NCBI RefSeq assembly: GCF_028737265.1
Contig: NZ_JAQZAK010000005.1
Coordinates: forward strand, 62,001 to 126,000
DNA length: 64,000 nucleotides
Origin: Actinomycetospora callitridis
GTDB taxonomy: Bacteria; Actinomycetota; Actinomycetes; Mycobacteriales; Pseudonocardiaceae
Direction: 5' to 3'
Numbering within the stretch: position 1 is the stretch's first letter; every line of letters starts with the position of its first letter. The translations under genes and the position numbers were made by a program. Below the pieces are notes generated by a model, which searched no databases, was not told the origin of the DNA, and saw only the letters and a list, made by a program, of their open reading frames with translations. This document shows positions 49,839 through 60,603 of this stretch, one piece after another.

Positions 49839-51377
49839 TCAGGCCCGGGCGCCGGGGTCGCCGTCGGGGATGACGACGCTCGTCGCCGTGCGGGCCGGGG
49901 CGCCACGGGTGGACACGGTGTCGACCACCTGGAAGTCGGCCCGCCACTCGCGGGGCGTGACGACGTTGCGCACGTAGCCCCGCCGGCGGTCGACGAAGCG
50001 GATGTGGGGGTTCTCGGCGAGCAGCGGGGCGTCGCCCGCCCCGCGCGCGCTGCCGTTCCCGCCGGAGCTGATCGAGGTGGTGACGAGCTCGGTGGCCACG
50101 ACGCGCGACGACGGGTCGGTGAAGTCCGCCCGCACGTCGCAGGCGAGGGCGGCGTGGACGTCGCCGGTGAGGATCACGGGGTTGGGCGTGCGGGCAGCGA
50201 CGAGGTGGTCGCGCAGGGCGTCGCGCTCGGCGGCGCAGTCGTCCCAGGAGTCCTCGTCGAGCCCGGTCGCCGGGCCGGCGGTGAGGTCGCGCGGGGAGAA
50301 GAAGACCTGCTGGCCCAGCGCGTTCCAGCGCGCGGTCGGGCCGGCGAGGGCCGTCGTCAGCCACGCGCGCTGGTCGGTGCCGAGCATCGTGCGGGCCCGG
50401 TCGCGGGGCCGCTCCGGGTCCTGGTCGCTGCGGTAGCGGCGGGTGTCGAGCAGGTGCAGGTCGAGGAGGTCGCCGAAGGTCAGCCGCCGGTGCATCCGCA
50501 TGTCCGGGCCCTGCGGGCGCTGGGCCCGGCGCAACGGCATGTGCTCCCAGAAGGCCCGGTAGGCGTCGGCGCGCCGGGCCCGGAACACCGCCGGGTCGTC
50601 GTCGGGCTCGTCGTCGACCTGCGAGGCGTCGCCGGCCCAGTTGTTCTCCACGTCGTGGTCGTCGATCGTCACGGCCCACGCGGCGGCGGCGTGGGCGGCC
50701 TGCAGGTCGGGGTCGGTCCGGTACTGCCCGTGGCGCAGGCGGTAGTCGGCGAGGGAGACGGCCTCGCGGGCCGGGAGGTGGGCGCGGCCGGGGACGCCGG
50801 CCGCGGCGCTCTCGTAGATGTAGTCGCCGAGCCAGGCGACGAGGTCGAGGTCGTCGCGCGCGATCGCCGCGTGGGCGTTGTAGTAGCCGTCGGGGCGGCT
50901 CTGGCAGCTCGCGATCGCGAACGCGAAGCGGTCGACCCGTGCGCCGGGCGCGGGAGCGGTCCGCGCCCGTCCGGCCGGGCTGACCTCGGTACCGACCCGG
51001 AACCGGTAGAAGTGCTCGGCGGCAGGGCGCAGCCCGGCGACCTCGACGTGCACGGCGTGGGCGTCCTCCGCGCGCGCCACCGTACTGCCGCGGGCGAGCG
51101 GCGCCCGGAAGCCCGCGTCCGCCGCGACCTCCCACTCCACGAGCACCGGCCGCGACGGCATGCCGCCGAGGCCGTCGGGGGCGAGCGGGTCGGGGGCGAG
51201 GCGCGTCCAGAGCACGACCCCGTCGGGCGTCGGGTCACCGGACGCCACACCGAGCGCGAAGGGGGACGCGGTGGCCGCCGGTGCCGTCGCGTCGGCGACC
51301 CACGGGGCGCGGAGCGCGACCGCCGCGCCCGTGAGCGCGACCGCGCCGCCGAGCAGTGTCCGGCGCGACACCCCCAT
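49839..51377 (-). CDS. phoD: PhoD-type alkaline phosphatase, Tat-exported
   Basis: Secreted PhoD-family metallophosphatase/phosphodiesterase, 512 residues. The Tat signal SRRTLLGGAVALTG starts at residue 4. It has the PhoD N-terminal domain (FALGVASGDPTPDGVVLWTRL) and metal-site blocks FAIASCQSRPDGYYNAH, WLGDYIYE, TIDDHDVENNWAG, LGTDQRAWL and ILTGDVHAALACDV. ATG 51377 is the start. It is the second of three Tat phosphatase-type genes in the window. Regulation by phosphate is expected for the family, but I found no clear Pho box in the 197-nt divergent gap. Confidence 0.93.
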   Translation of the reverse strand: MGVSRRTLLGGAVALTGAAVALRAPWVADATAPAATASPFALGVASGDPTPDGVVLWTRLAPDPLAPDGLGGMPSRPVLVEWEVAADAGFRAPLARGSTVARAEDAHAVHVEVAGLRPAAEHFYRFRVGTEVSPAGRARTAPAPGARVDRFAFAIASCQSRPDGYYNAHAAIARDDLDLVAWLGDYIYESAAAGVPGRAHLPAREAVSLADYRLRHGQYRTDPDLQAAHAAAAWAVTIDDHDVENNWAGDASQVDDEPDDDPAVFRARRADAYRAFWEHMPLRRAQRPQGPDMRMHRRLTFGDLLDLHLLDTRRYRSDQDPERPRDRARTMLGTDQRAWLTTALAGPTARWNALGQQVFFSPRDLTAGPATGLDEDSWDDCAAERDALRDHLVAARTPNPVILTGDVHAALACDVRADFTDPSSRVVATELVTTSISSGGNGSARGAGDAPLLAENPHIRFVDRRRGYVRNVVTPREWRADFQVVDTVSTRGAPARTATSVVIPDGDPGARA

Positions 51378-51574
51378 GCCGCGTCCCCCTGCAGCTCGAC
51401 CGTCCGGACGGACCGGGGGAGCGCCGATGGGTCAGGCCCGTCCCCTGCCCACACCAACGGATGACCACCACCGAGCGGTTCGGACGTTCCGTCACCGGAC
51501 TTTCGCGCTGTGTGACGCCTCGCACAGCTCGCGCACAGGAAGCACCCAGCCGGGGCCGACGGCCGGCTGACCGG

Positions 51575-53272
51575 GTGCGTGTCGTGAACGCCGCGACCCG
51601 TGCCGACCTGCGCCGACCCGACGGCACGCCGGTCCGGGCGCTCGTCGTCGACGACGAGCCGACGCTGGCCGAGCTGCTGTCGATGGCCCTGCGCTACGAG
51701 GGCTGGGACGTCCGCAGCGCCGGCGACGGGCTGGGCGCCGTGCGGCAGGGACGGGAGTTCCGTCCCGACGTCGTCGTCCTCGACGTGATGCTCCCCGACA
51801 TCGACGGCTTCGAGGTGCTGCGCCGCCTGCGTGCCGACAGCCCCGACGTGCCGGTGCTCTTCCTGACCGCCCGCGACGCGGTGGAGGACCGGGTCGCGGG
51901 CCTCACCGCCGGCGGCGACGACTACGTGACCAAGCCGTTCAGCCTCGAGGAGGTCGTCGCCCGGCTGCGCGGCCTGCTGCGCCGCGCGGCGGTCGCGACC
52001 GCCGTCCGCGGCGACGCGACGCTGGCCGTCGGCGACCTGACCCTCGACGAGGACAGCCACGAGGTCACCCGCAGCGGCGAGCCGGTCGAGCTCACGGCCA
52101 CCGAGTTCGAGCTCCTGCGCTTCCTGATGCGCAACCCGCGCCGCGTCCGGCTGGCCGCCGCCGCGGGCGAGGACGGCACCGTCACCGTCGTCGGCCTGTC
52201 CACCGACGCGCTGGAGGACACCGTCGGCGAGCTGGTGGTCCGCGAGGCGATCATCTTCGGGATCGGCGTCGTGGTCGCCGGCGTGGCCGCCGCCGTCGCC
52301 ACCCGGCTGACCCTGCGCCCGCTGCACCGCGTCTCGGCCACCGCACGCCGGGTCTCGGAGCTGCCGCTGTCCTCGGGCGAGGTCGAGCTCGCCGACCGGG
52401 TGCCCGACGTCGACGCCGACCCCCGCTCCGAGGTCGGCCAAGTCGGCGCGGCGCTCAACCGGATGCTCGGCCACGTGGGCGCCGCCCTCGCCGCCCGGCA
52501 GGAGAGCGAGACCCGGCTGCGGCGCTTCGTCGCCGACGCCGGCCACGAGCTGCGCACCCCGCTGGCCGCGATCCGCGGGTACAACGAGCTCGCCGCGCGC
52601 CACGCCGACGAGCTGCCGGGCGAGGTCGCGGGCCTGCTCGAGCGGATGGGGTCGCAGACGGTGCGGATGACCGCGCTGGTCGAGGACCTGCTGCTGCTCG
52701 CCCGCCTCGACGCCGGCCGGCCCCTGGCGCGCGAGCGCGTCGACCTCGCGCGGGTCGTCGTCGAGGCCGTCACCGACGCCCACGCCGCGGCCCGCGAGCA
52801 CCGCTGGGCGCTGGACCTCGGCGGCGGGGACGAGGACGAGGACGCCGTCCTGCCCGAGGTCGTCGGCGACCCCGAGCGGCTGCACCAGGTCGTCGCCAAC
52901 CTGCTCGCCAACGCCCGCACGCACACCCCGCCGGGCACGCACGTCACCGTCGGCTTGCACCCCTCGATCGGCGACGACGGGCGCGCCGTGGTGCGGCTCT
53001 CGGTCGCCGACGACGGGCCCGGCATCCCGGCCGACCTGGTGCCCCACGTCGCCGAGCGCTTCGCCCGCGGCGAGTCGGGACGGGCGCGCACCACCGGCAG
53101 CACGGGCCTCGGCCTGTCGATCGTCGCCGCCGTGGTGGCCGAGCACGGCGGCACCCTGCGGATCACCAGCCGCCCGGGCGAGACGCGGTTCGTCGTCGAC
53201 CTGCCCGCGGCAGACGGGACGCCGGACGGTGCTCCCGCCGACCCCGGCGCCCGCCTATCCTCCCGGCCATGA
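51575..53272 (+). CDS. Response regulator-histidine kinase fusion (apparent deletion product)
   Basis: One 565-residue frame. Residues 20-138 are a complete OmpR-type receiver (acidic pair near 26-28, Asp70 in VVLDVMLPD, Lys120 in TKPFS). Residues 146-191 are only the first half of a winged-helix domain (LTATEFELLRFLMRNPRRV). Without the recognition helix the sequence jumps, near 52145, into the last part of a kinase sensor (GTVTVVGLSTDALEDTVGEL), TM (about 224-247), HAMP, HisKA with His324 (DAGHELRTPLAAI) and HATPase (NLLANARTHTPPG, GSTGLGLSIV). An RR stop, the kinase start, TM1 and most of the sensor are absent. TrcR/TrcS-like genes are the likely source. GTG 51575 or 51584 starts it. Confidence 0.85.
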   Translation: MRVVNAATRADLRRPDGTPVRALVVDDEPTLAELLSMALRYEGWDVRSAGDGLGAVRQGREFRPDVVVLDVMLPDIDGFEVLRRLRADSPDVPVLFLTARDAVEDRVAGLTAGGDDYVTKPFSLEEVVARLRGLLRRAAVATAVRGDATLAVGDLTLDEDSHEVTRSGEPVELTATEFELLRFLMRNPRRVRLAAAAGEDGTVTVVGLSTDALEDTVGELVVREAIIFGIGVVVAGVAAAVATRLTLRPLHRVSATARRVSELPLSSGEVELADRVPDVDADPRSEVGQVGAALNRMLGHVGAALAARQESETRLRRFVADAGHELRTPLAAIRGYNELAARHADELPGEVAGLLERMGSQTVRMTALVEDLLLLARLDAGRPLARERVDLARVVVEAVTDAHAAAREHRWALDLGGGDEDEDAVLPEVVGDPERLHQVVANLLANARTHTPPGTHVTVGLHPSIGDDGRAVVRLSVADDGPGIPADLVPHVAERFARGESGRARTTGSTGLGLSIVAAVVAEHGGTLRITSRPGETRFVVDLPAADGTPDGAPADPGARLSSRP

Positions 53273-54048
53273 CCGAGCCGGCGTCCGACGACCAGACGCC
53301 CGACGAGCAGGGCGCGAACGCACCCTCCCGTCCCCCGGCCGTGCCCGCGGAGCCGCCGCCGATCCGCGCGTCCGACGCCGAGCGGGAGCAGGTCGCGGAG
53401 GTCGTGCGGACCGCGGTCGCCGACGGGCGGCTGACGATGGTCGAGGGCGACGAGCGCCTGCGCGACACCTACGCCGCGACCTTCCGGCGGGACCTCGCGC
53501 CGATCACGGCCGACCTCCGGCCCGTCGACCGCCCGGCCGATCCGGTGCCGGGCACCGACACCTCGATGCGGCGGCCGCTCGGGCGGCTCGACCGGCCCTC
53601 GTCGACGACCTCGGTGGGCGTGCTCTCGGGCGCGCAGAAGCGCGGCGAGTGGACCCCGGGTCTCACCCACCGGGTGTTCGCGTTCTGGGGCGGCGCCGAG
53701 CTGTCCTTCCGCGACGCGCGCCTCGACGACGCCGGGCTCGCCATCGGCGCCATCGCGATCATGGGCGGCATCACCCTCGACCTGCGCGGCGTCCCGGCCG
53801 GCGTCGAGGTGACGATCCAGGCCGTCGCGATCATGGGCGGCATCGACGTCACCGTCGACCCGGACACCACGGTGATCGAGGACGGCGTCGGCTTCCTCGG
53901 CGGGTTCGAGGACGGCTCGGGCGTATCGCGACGCCCGGACGGCCCCCGCGTGCGCGTGTCCGGCCTCGCGCTGATGGGCGGGGTGTCGGTGACCCGCAAG
54001 CCGCCGTCCCTCGAGGGCGGCAGCGACCGGTCCGCGCTCGAGCGCTGA
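53269..54048 (+). CDS. DUF1707 and LiaF-like (cell-wall-active antibiotic response) protein
   Basis: A 259-residue cytosolic-looking protein. A Pro-rich start leads to DUF1707 (IRASDAEREQVAEVVRTAVADGRL, residues 32-80, in two segments). Then follow a linker and a C-terminal LiaF-like domain with repeated small-residue strands FWGGAEL, IGAIAIMGGITLDLRGVP, AVAIMGGIDVTV and LALMGGVSV. It overlaps the fusion gene by 4 nt, so it belongs to that two-component operon. Similar proteins accompany envelope-stress systems. The repeated xIMGGIxx units make a right-handed beta structure likely. Confidence 0.88.
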   Translation: MTEPASDDQTPDEQGANAPSRPPAVPAEPPPIRASDAEREQVAEVVRTAVADGRLTMVEGDERLRDTYAATFRRDLAPITADLRPVDRPADPVPGTDTSMRRPLGRLDRPSSTTSVGVLSGAQKRGEWTPGLTHRVFAFWGGAELSFRDARLDDAGLAIGAIAIMGGITLDLRGVPAGVEVTIQAVAIMGGIDVTVDPDTTVIEDGVGFLGGFEDGSGVSRRPDGPRVRVSGLALMGGVSVTRKPPSLEGGSDRSALER

Positions 54049-54078
54049 GCCGCGCTACTCGTCCGGCACTGCCGTGCC

Positions 54079-54096
54079 AGCCCTGCGTCCACGCTT
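54079..54096. repeat. 18-nt dispersed repeat, copy 2
   Basis: Second copy of AGCCCTGCGTCCACGCTT (see 15076-15093), again in a convergent gap and in the same orientation, with looser similarity on both flanks. Confidence 0.6.
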
Positions 54097-54147
54097 GCGT
54101 TGGACGTCAGGATCGCCACATCCTCGCCGGCGCGACACGCCGAGCAC

Positions 54148-54483
54148 CTAGCGCTGGAAGCGCTGGGCGACCTGGTCGGCGACGTCGGCCACGGCGCGCG
54201 CCGCGGTCCCGGTGGCGTCGCTCGCGGCCTGGCCCGCCTTCCCGGCGAGCTCCCCGGCCTTCTCCTCCGCCTTCTCGGCGGCCAGGCCCGCCTTGTCCGC
54301 GAGGGACCCGGCCTCGAACGTCGCGTCCGGACCCGGGGTCACGATCGTCTCCTCCCCGGAGTCGAACCGGACGCGGTAGGGCGGGCCGTCCTCACCGAGC
54401 ACCCCGACCACGGTGCCGACCCTGTCGGGGACGTCGGTGTGGTTGGAGTGCATGCGGATGCGGTCGCCCACGGACGCGCTCAC
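54148..54483 (-). CDS. DUF1918 domain protein
   Basis: A 111-residue protein. The DUF1918 domain (residues 4-52) is a small beta-barrel-like unit: VGDRIRMHSNHTDVPDRVGT and GPPYRVRFDSGEETIVTPGPD. It is followed by a 50-residue Ala/Lys/Glu helical tail of heptads (LADKAGLAAEKAEEKAGELA), unusual for this usually short family. ATG 54483 has GAGGAGGAC upstream. It lies downstream of the ClpC-like gene behind a strong terminator. Function unknown; DUF1918 genes are often stress-linked in actinobacteria. Confidence 0.88.
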   Translation of the reverse strand: MSASVGDRIRMHSNHTDVPDRVGTVVGVLGEDGPPYRVRFDSGEETIVTPGPDATFEAGSLADKAGLAAEKAEEKAGELAGKAGQAASDATGTAARAVADVADQVAQRFQR

Positions 54484-54532
54484 GGGGTCCTCCTCGTCAG
54501 GTCGCTGTCTCCCCGCCGGGTACCCCGTGACA

Positions 54533-54581
54533 CGCGAAGGGCACCTCCAGCCGCCTGGAGCGGCCGAAGGTGCCCTTCGCG
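54533..54581 (-). terminator. Strong hairpin terminator after the ClpC-like gene
   Basis: CGCGAAGGGCACCT (54533-54546) and AGGTGCCCTTCGCG (54568-54581) form a perfect 14-bp stem with a 21-nt loop that can itself pair in part. It lies between the ClpC-like stop and the next minus-strand gene. Confidence 0.8.
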
Positions 54582-54598
54582 CAGGACTACTACGAGCG

Positions 54599-57160
<2,562 letters not shown>

Positions 57161-57237
57161 GAAGCTCCTCAGTGGGGGTCCACGCCGGCTGGGGCGCCGG
57201 CACTGTCCCTGTCAGCGATCGCAGGGATCGATTCATT

Positions 57238-57258
57238 CCTGAGTCGGGTCGACTCATG
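57238..57258 (-). promoter_or_regulatory. HAIR-type (HspR) operator
   Basis: CCTGAGT-N7-ACTCATG matches the HspR inverted repeat CTTGAGT-N7-ACTCAAG at 12 of 14 arm positions with exact spacing. It stands 78 nt before the ClpC-like start, where HspR sites of dnaK and clpB operons stand in other actinobacteria. Confidence 0.7.
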
Positions 57259-57348
57259 TCACACCCTGGAGGGTGAGCGGACTCGGCTCAAGCCCGGGGC
57301 TACCCGCGTCACGGCATCGACACGCGTCGGACGGGCACCCTGACCTTC

Positions 57349-58383
57349 ATGAGCCGCTCGACCACTGCAGGGACCGTGACCGCCCGCGAGGTCCACCTCG
57401 TCCGCCGCCCCTCCGGGTTCCCCGAGCCCGACGACTTCGCCTTCGTCGACCGCGAGCTCCCCGAGCCGGGCGAGGGCGAGGTCCTCGTCGCCAACCACGA
57501 CTTCTCCGTCGACCCCTACATGCGCGGTCGCATGAACGACGTCCCCTCGTACGTGGCGCCGTTCCGGCTGGACGAGGCGATGGACGGGCGCTCCGTGGGC
57601 GAGGTCGTCGCGAGCCGCAGCGACGACGTCGTGGTCGGCGACCTCGTGACGGCCAACCTCGCGTGGCGCACGCACGGCGTGGTGCCGGCGAAGCAGGTGC
57701 AGAAGGTGTCGGCGCCCGAGGGCGTGAGCCCGTCGGCGTTCCTCGGCGTGCTCGGGGCGCCCGGCCTCACCGCCTGGGTCGGCCTCCTGGACAAGGCCGC
57801 GTTCCGCGAGGGCGACGCGGTGTTCGTCTCCGGCGCCGCCGGCGCGGTCGGCAGCCTCGTCGGGCAGTTGGCGAAGCTCAAGGGCGCCTCGCGCGTCGTG
57901 GGCAGCGCCGGCAGCGCCGACAAGGTGGCCTGGCTCACCGGCGAGCTGGGCTACGACGCGGCGTTCAACTACAAGGACGGCTCGGTCACCGACCAGCTCC
58001 GGGAGGCCATGCCCGACGGCGTCGACGTGTACTTCGACAACGTGGGCGCCGACCACCTCGAGGCCGCCATCGCGTGCGCCAACGACTTCGCCCGCGTCGC
58101 CGCCTGCGGCGCGATCGCGCACTACAACGACACGGAGGAGAACCCGACCCCCGGGCCGGCCAACCTCTTCCAGATCGTCAAGAAGCGCCTGTCGATCCAG
58201 GGCTTCATCGTCACCGACTCGATCGACCGCATGCGCCCGTTCCTCGAGGAGGTCACCCCGTGGGTGGCCGAGGGCCGCGTGAAGTTCGCGGAGACCACCG
58301 TCGAGGGCATCGACCGGGCCGTCGAGGCCTTCCGCGGCATGCTCCGCGGCGAGAACACCGGGAAGATGATCGTCAAGGTGTGA
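57349..58383 (+). CDS. NADP-dependent MDR oxidoreductase (LTB4DH/PTGR-like)
   Basis: Zinc-free medium-chain reductase, 344 residues, of the prostaglandin/leukotriene-reductase group (YncB/CurA-like). Features are FSVDPYMRGRMNDVPSY, PSAFLGVLGAPGLTAWVGL, the nucleotide loop VSGAAGAVGSLVGQLAKLKG, GVDVYFDNVGADHLE and GRVKFAETTVEGIDRAVEAF. ATG 57349 has a CACCCT box 7 nt upstream and no Shine-Dalgarno. It is divergent from the ClpC-like gene, 188 nt away, so the same HspR region might affect it. It likely reduces alpha,beta-unsaturated aldehydes or ketones. Confidence 0.92.
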   Translation: MSRSTTAGTVTAREVHLVRRPSGFPEPDDFAFVDRELPEPGEGEVLVANHDFSVDPYMRGRMNDVPSYVAPFRLDEAMDGRSVGEVVASRSDDVVVGDLVTANLAWRTHGVVPAKQVQKVSAPEGVSPSAFLGVLGAPGLTAWVGLLDKAAFREGDAVFVSGAAGAVGSLVGQLAKLKGASRVVGSAGSADKVAWLTGELGYDAAFNYKDGSVTDQLREAMPDGVDVYFDNVGADHLEAAIACANDFARVAACGAIAHYNDTEENPTPGPANLFQIVKKRLSIQGFIVTDSIDRMRPFLEEVTPWVAEGRVKFAETTVEGIDRAVEAFRGMLRGENTGKMIVKV

Positions 58384-58396
58384 GGGGCCGGAGGCC

Positions 58397-58442
58397 CACG
58401 TGAGGGATCTGGGTCGTCGGGACGACCCGGATCCCTCACGTG
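58397..58442. terminator. Bidirectional terminator hairpin
   Basis: 22-nt arms (CACGTGAGGGATC... and ...GATCCCTCACGTG) pair with a single T-G wobble around a GG loop. It begins 13 nt after the reductase stop and overlaps the convergent PhoX stop, serving both genes. Confidence 0.85.
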
Positions 58443-60454
58443 CGCGTCAGCGCCTCCCCGTCGGCGCGCCACACGGTGACGACGGCGGGGCGGGCGATGC
58501 TCGTCCCGCCGTCGGGCCAGTGCGACGTCGGGTTGGCGAGGCTGCCGTCGTCGGACTCGCCGGGGTGCTGCACCGACACCATCGCGAGCCGCTCCTCGAG
58601 CACCGGCCCGCAGGTCTCGGCGCCGCGCGGCACGGTGAGGAACTGCTGGACCCGCCCGCGCTGCGGGCCCTCGAGCGGCACCGCGAACAGCCCGTCGTTG
58701 GACCCCAGCGCGTTGCCGTCGGTGGCGATCCAGAGGTTGCCGGCCGCGTCGAACGCGATGTTGTCGGGGCACGAGATCGGGCTGACCTGCTCCTTCGGGA
58801 ACCCGCCGAAGTAGGTGTCCGCCGCCGCGGGGTCGCCGCACACCAATAGCAGTGACCAGGAGAAGGTCCGCGCACCCGCGTCGTCGCCGGTCTCGACGAG
58901 CTCGAGGACCTGGCCGTTCGTGTTCTCGTTCCGCGGGTTCACGGCGTCGACGCCGAGCTTGCCGGGCGTGCCGCGCTCGTCGTTGTTGGTCAGCGCGGCG
59001 TAGACGCGCCCGGTCGTCGGGTGCGGCTGGACGTCCTCGGGCCGGTCCATCGGCGTCGGGCCGACGGTGTCGGCGGCGAGGCGGGTGTGGACGAGCACCT
59101 GCGCCGCGGTCATACCCGGGACGAACGAGCGCCCGGTGCCGTCGGCGAGCGACTCCACCAGCGGCAACCACTCGCCGCCGCCGTCGGGACCCGGCGCCGG
59201 CGCGTCGGCGCCGAACCGTGCGACGTAGAGCGTGCCCTCGTCGAGCAGGCGGGCGTTCGACTCCCGGTCGGCCGCGGTGGCGCCCGGGCGGTGGGTGCGG
59301 GACGAGACGAACTTGTAGAGGTACTCGAACCGCTCGTCGTCACCCATGTACACCGCGACGGTGCCGGTGGGCCCGACCCGCACGTTGGCGCCCTCGTGCT
59401 TGAAGCGGCCGAGCGCGGTGTGCTTGCGCGGTGTCGACGCCGGGTCGAACGGGTCGACCTCGACGATCCAGCCGAAGCGGTTGGGCTCGGTGGGCTCGCG
59501 GGTCAGGTCGAAGCGGGGGTCGACGCGCTCCCACTTGCGGTCGGTGGCGCCCCCGTCCATGCCGTAGCGCGCGAGGGCCGGATCCCCGACGACCTCGCCG
59601 TTCGCGAAGTACTGGTCGATGTTCTCCTCGCCGGTGAGCACCGTGCGCCACGGCGTGACCCCGCCCGCGCAGTTGTTGAGCGTGCCGAGCACCGTGCGGC
59701 CCTCGGGGTCGGCGCTCGTGCGGACGAGGGCGTCGCCGGCCGCGGGGCCGGTGAGGGTCATCGGGGTGGTCGCCGTGATCCGCCGGTTCGCGGCGCCCAT
59801 CACCGGGGTGAGCCGGCCCGACGCGGGATCGCGCTCCACCGTCACCACCGACATGCCGTGGGCCGCCATGCCGATGGCGACCTGCTCCGGGGTGGGCGCC
59901 TCCGGGTCGTACCCCGGGATCATGAACGGCTCGGTCGAGTACTCGTGGTTGGCGACGAGCAGGGCCCGCCCCGGGCTGCCCGGCACGTCGAGCAGGGCGA
60001 GGAAGTCGTTGTTGAACCCGAACTGCCGGGCCTGCGCCGCCGCGGTCTGCGCGTCCGGGTCGAAGGCGGGCGCGCCGGGCAGCACCGGGTCGCCCCAGCG
60101 GATGACGACCTGCTGCGCGAACCCGTCCGGCACCACGACCGCGTCCTGCGTGTTCGGCGCCACCGCGGCGAAGCCGAACGGGGAGGGGAGCGGGGCCGGT
60201 GCGCGGCCCGCCGCGGGTGCCGGCGAGGCGGAGCCGCCGACGCCGCACGCGGCCAGCGTCCCGGTCATCCCCGCGACCAGGCCCGCCTGCAGGATGCGGC
60301 GGCGGCTCAGTGCCGCGCCCGCGACCTCGCGGAACGGCGTGTGGTCCGTCGGGTTGGGCGCCGGTCGCGAGCAGGCGTCGCCGCACCGGTACCGGCAGGC
60401 GAGGGCCGGCCTGCCGTGCGGGCGGCGGTGCACGTGGAGGGGGAGCAGGCCCAC
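58436..60454 (-). CDS. phoX: PhoX family phosphatase, Tat-exported
   Basis: PhoX-type alkaline phosphatase, 672 residues. GTG 60454 has GGGAGA 5 nt upstream; homology supports a long N-terminus before the Tat signal SRRRILQAGLVAG (about residue 50) with lipobox-like LAAC. Family blocks are FGFNNDFLALLDVPGSPG, LLVANHEYSTEPFM, LNNCAGGVTPWRTVLTGEEN and PDNIAFDAAGNLWIATDG. PhoX enzymes use Fe/Ca and act on phosphomonoesters outside the cytoplasm. The upstream ORF is open but no good start lies there. It is the third Tat phosphatase in the window. Confidence 0.93.
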   Translation of the reverse strand: MGLLPLHVHRRPHGRPALACRYRCGDACSRPAPNPTDHTPFREVAGAALSRRRILQAGLVAGMTGTLAACGVGGSASPAPAAGRAPAPLPSPFGFAAVAPNTQDAVVVPDGFAQQVVIRWGDPVLPGAPAFDPDAQTAAAQARQFGFNNDFLALLDVPGSPGRALLVANHEYSTEPFMIPGYDPEAPTPEQVAIGMAAHGMSVVTVERDPASGRLTPVMGAANRRITATTPMTLTGPAAGDALVRTSADPEGRTVLGTLNNCAGGVTPWRTVLTGEENIDQYFANGEVVGDPALARYGMDGGATDRKWERVDPRFDLTREPTEPNRFGWIVEVDPFDPASTPRKHTALGRFKHEGANVRVGPTGTVAVYMGDDERFEYLYKFVSSRTHRPGATAADRESNARLLDEGTLYVARFGADAPAPGPDGGGEWLPLVESLADGTGRSFVPGMTAAQVLVHTRLAADTVGPTPMDRPEDVQPHPTTGRVYAALTNNDERGTPGKLGVDAVNPRNENTNGQVLELVETGDDAGARTFSWSLLLVCGDPAAADTYFGGFPKEQVSPISCPDNIAFDAAGNLWIATDGNALGSNDGLFAVPLEGPQRGRVQQFLTVPRGAETCGPVLEERLAMVSVQHPGESDDGSLANPTSHWPDGGTSIARPAVVTVWRADGEALTRT

Positions 60455-60603
60455 GGAATCTCCCGTGTGTCCGGATGTGGTGGCCGCGACGACGCTAGGT
60501 CCGCGGTGCGTCCGCGCGGGACCGGGAGGGTGAACGGCGGCCGAACAGGTCCGCGACCGGCGCCCCGTTTCGAGCCGGAACGTCGTCGGGCAGCCCCGGT
60601 CCC

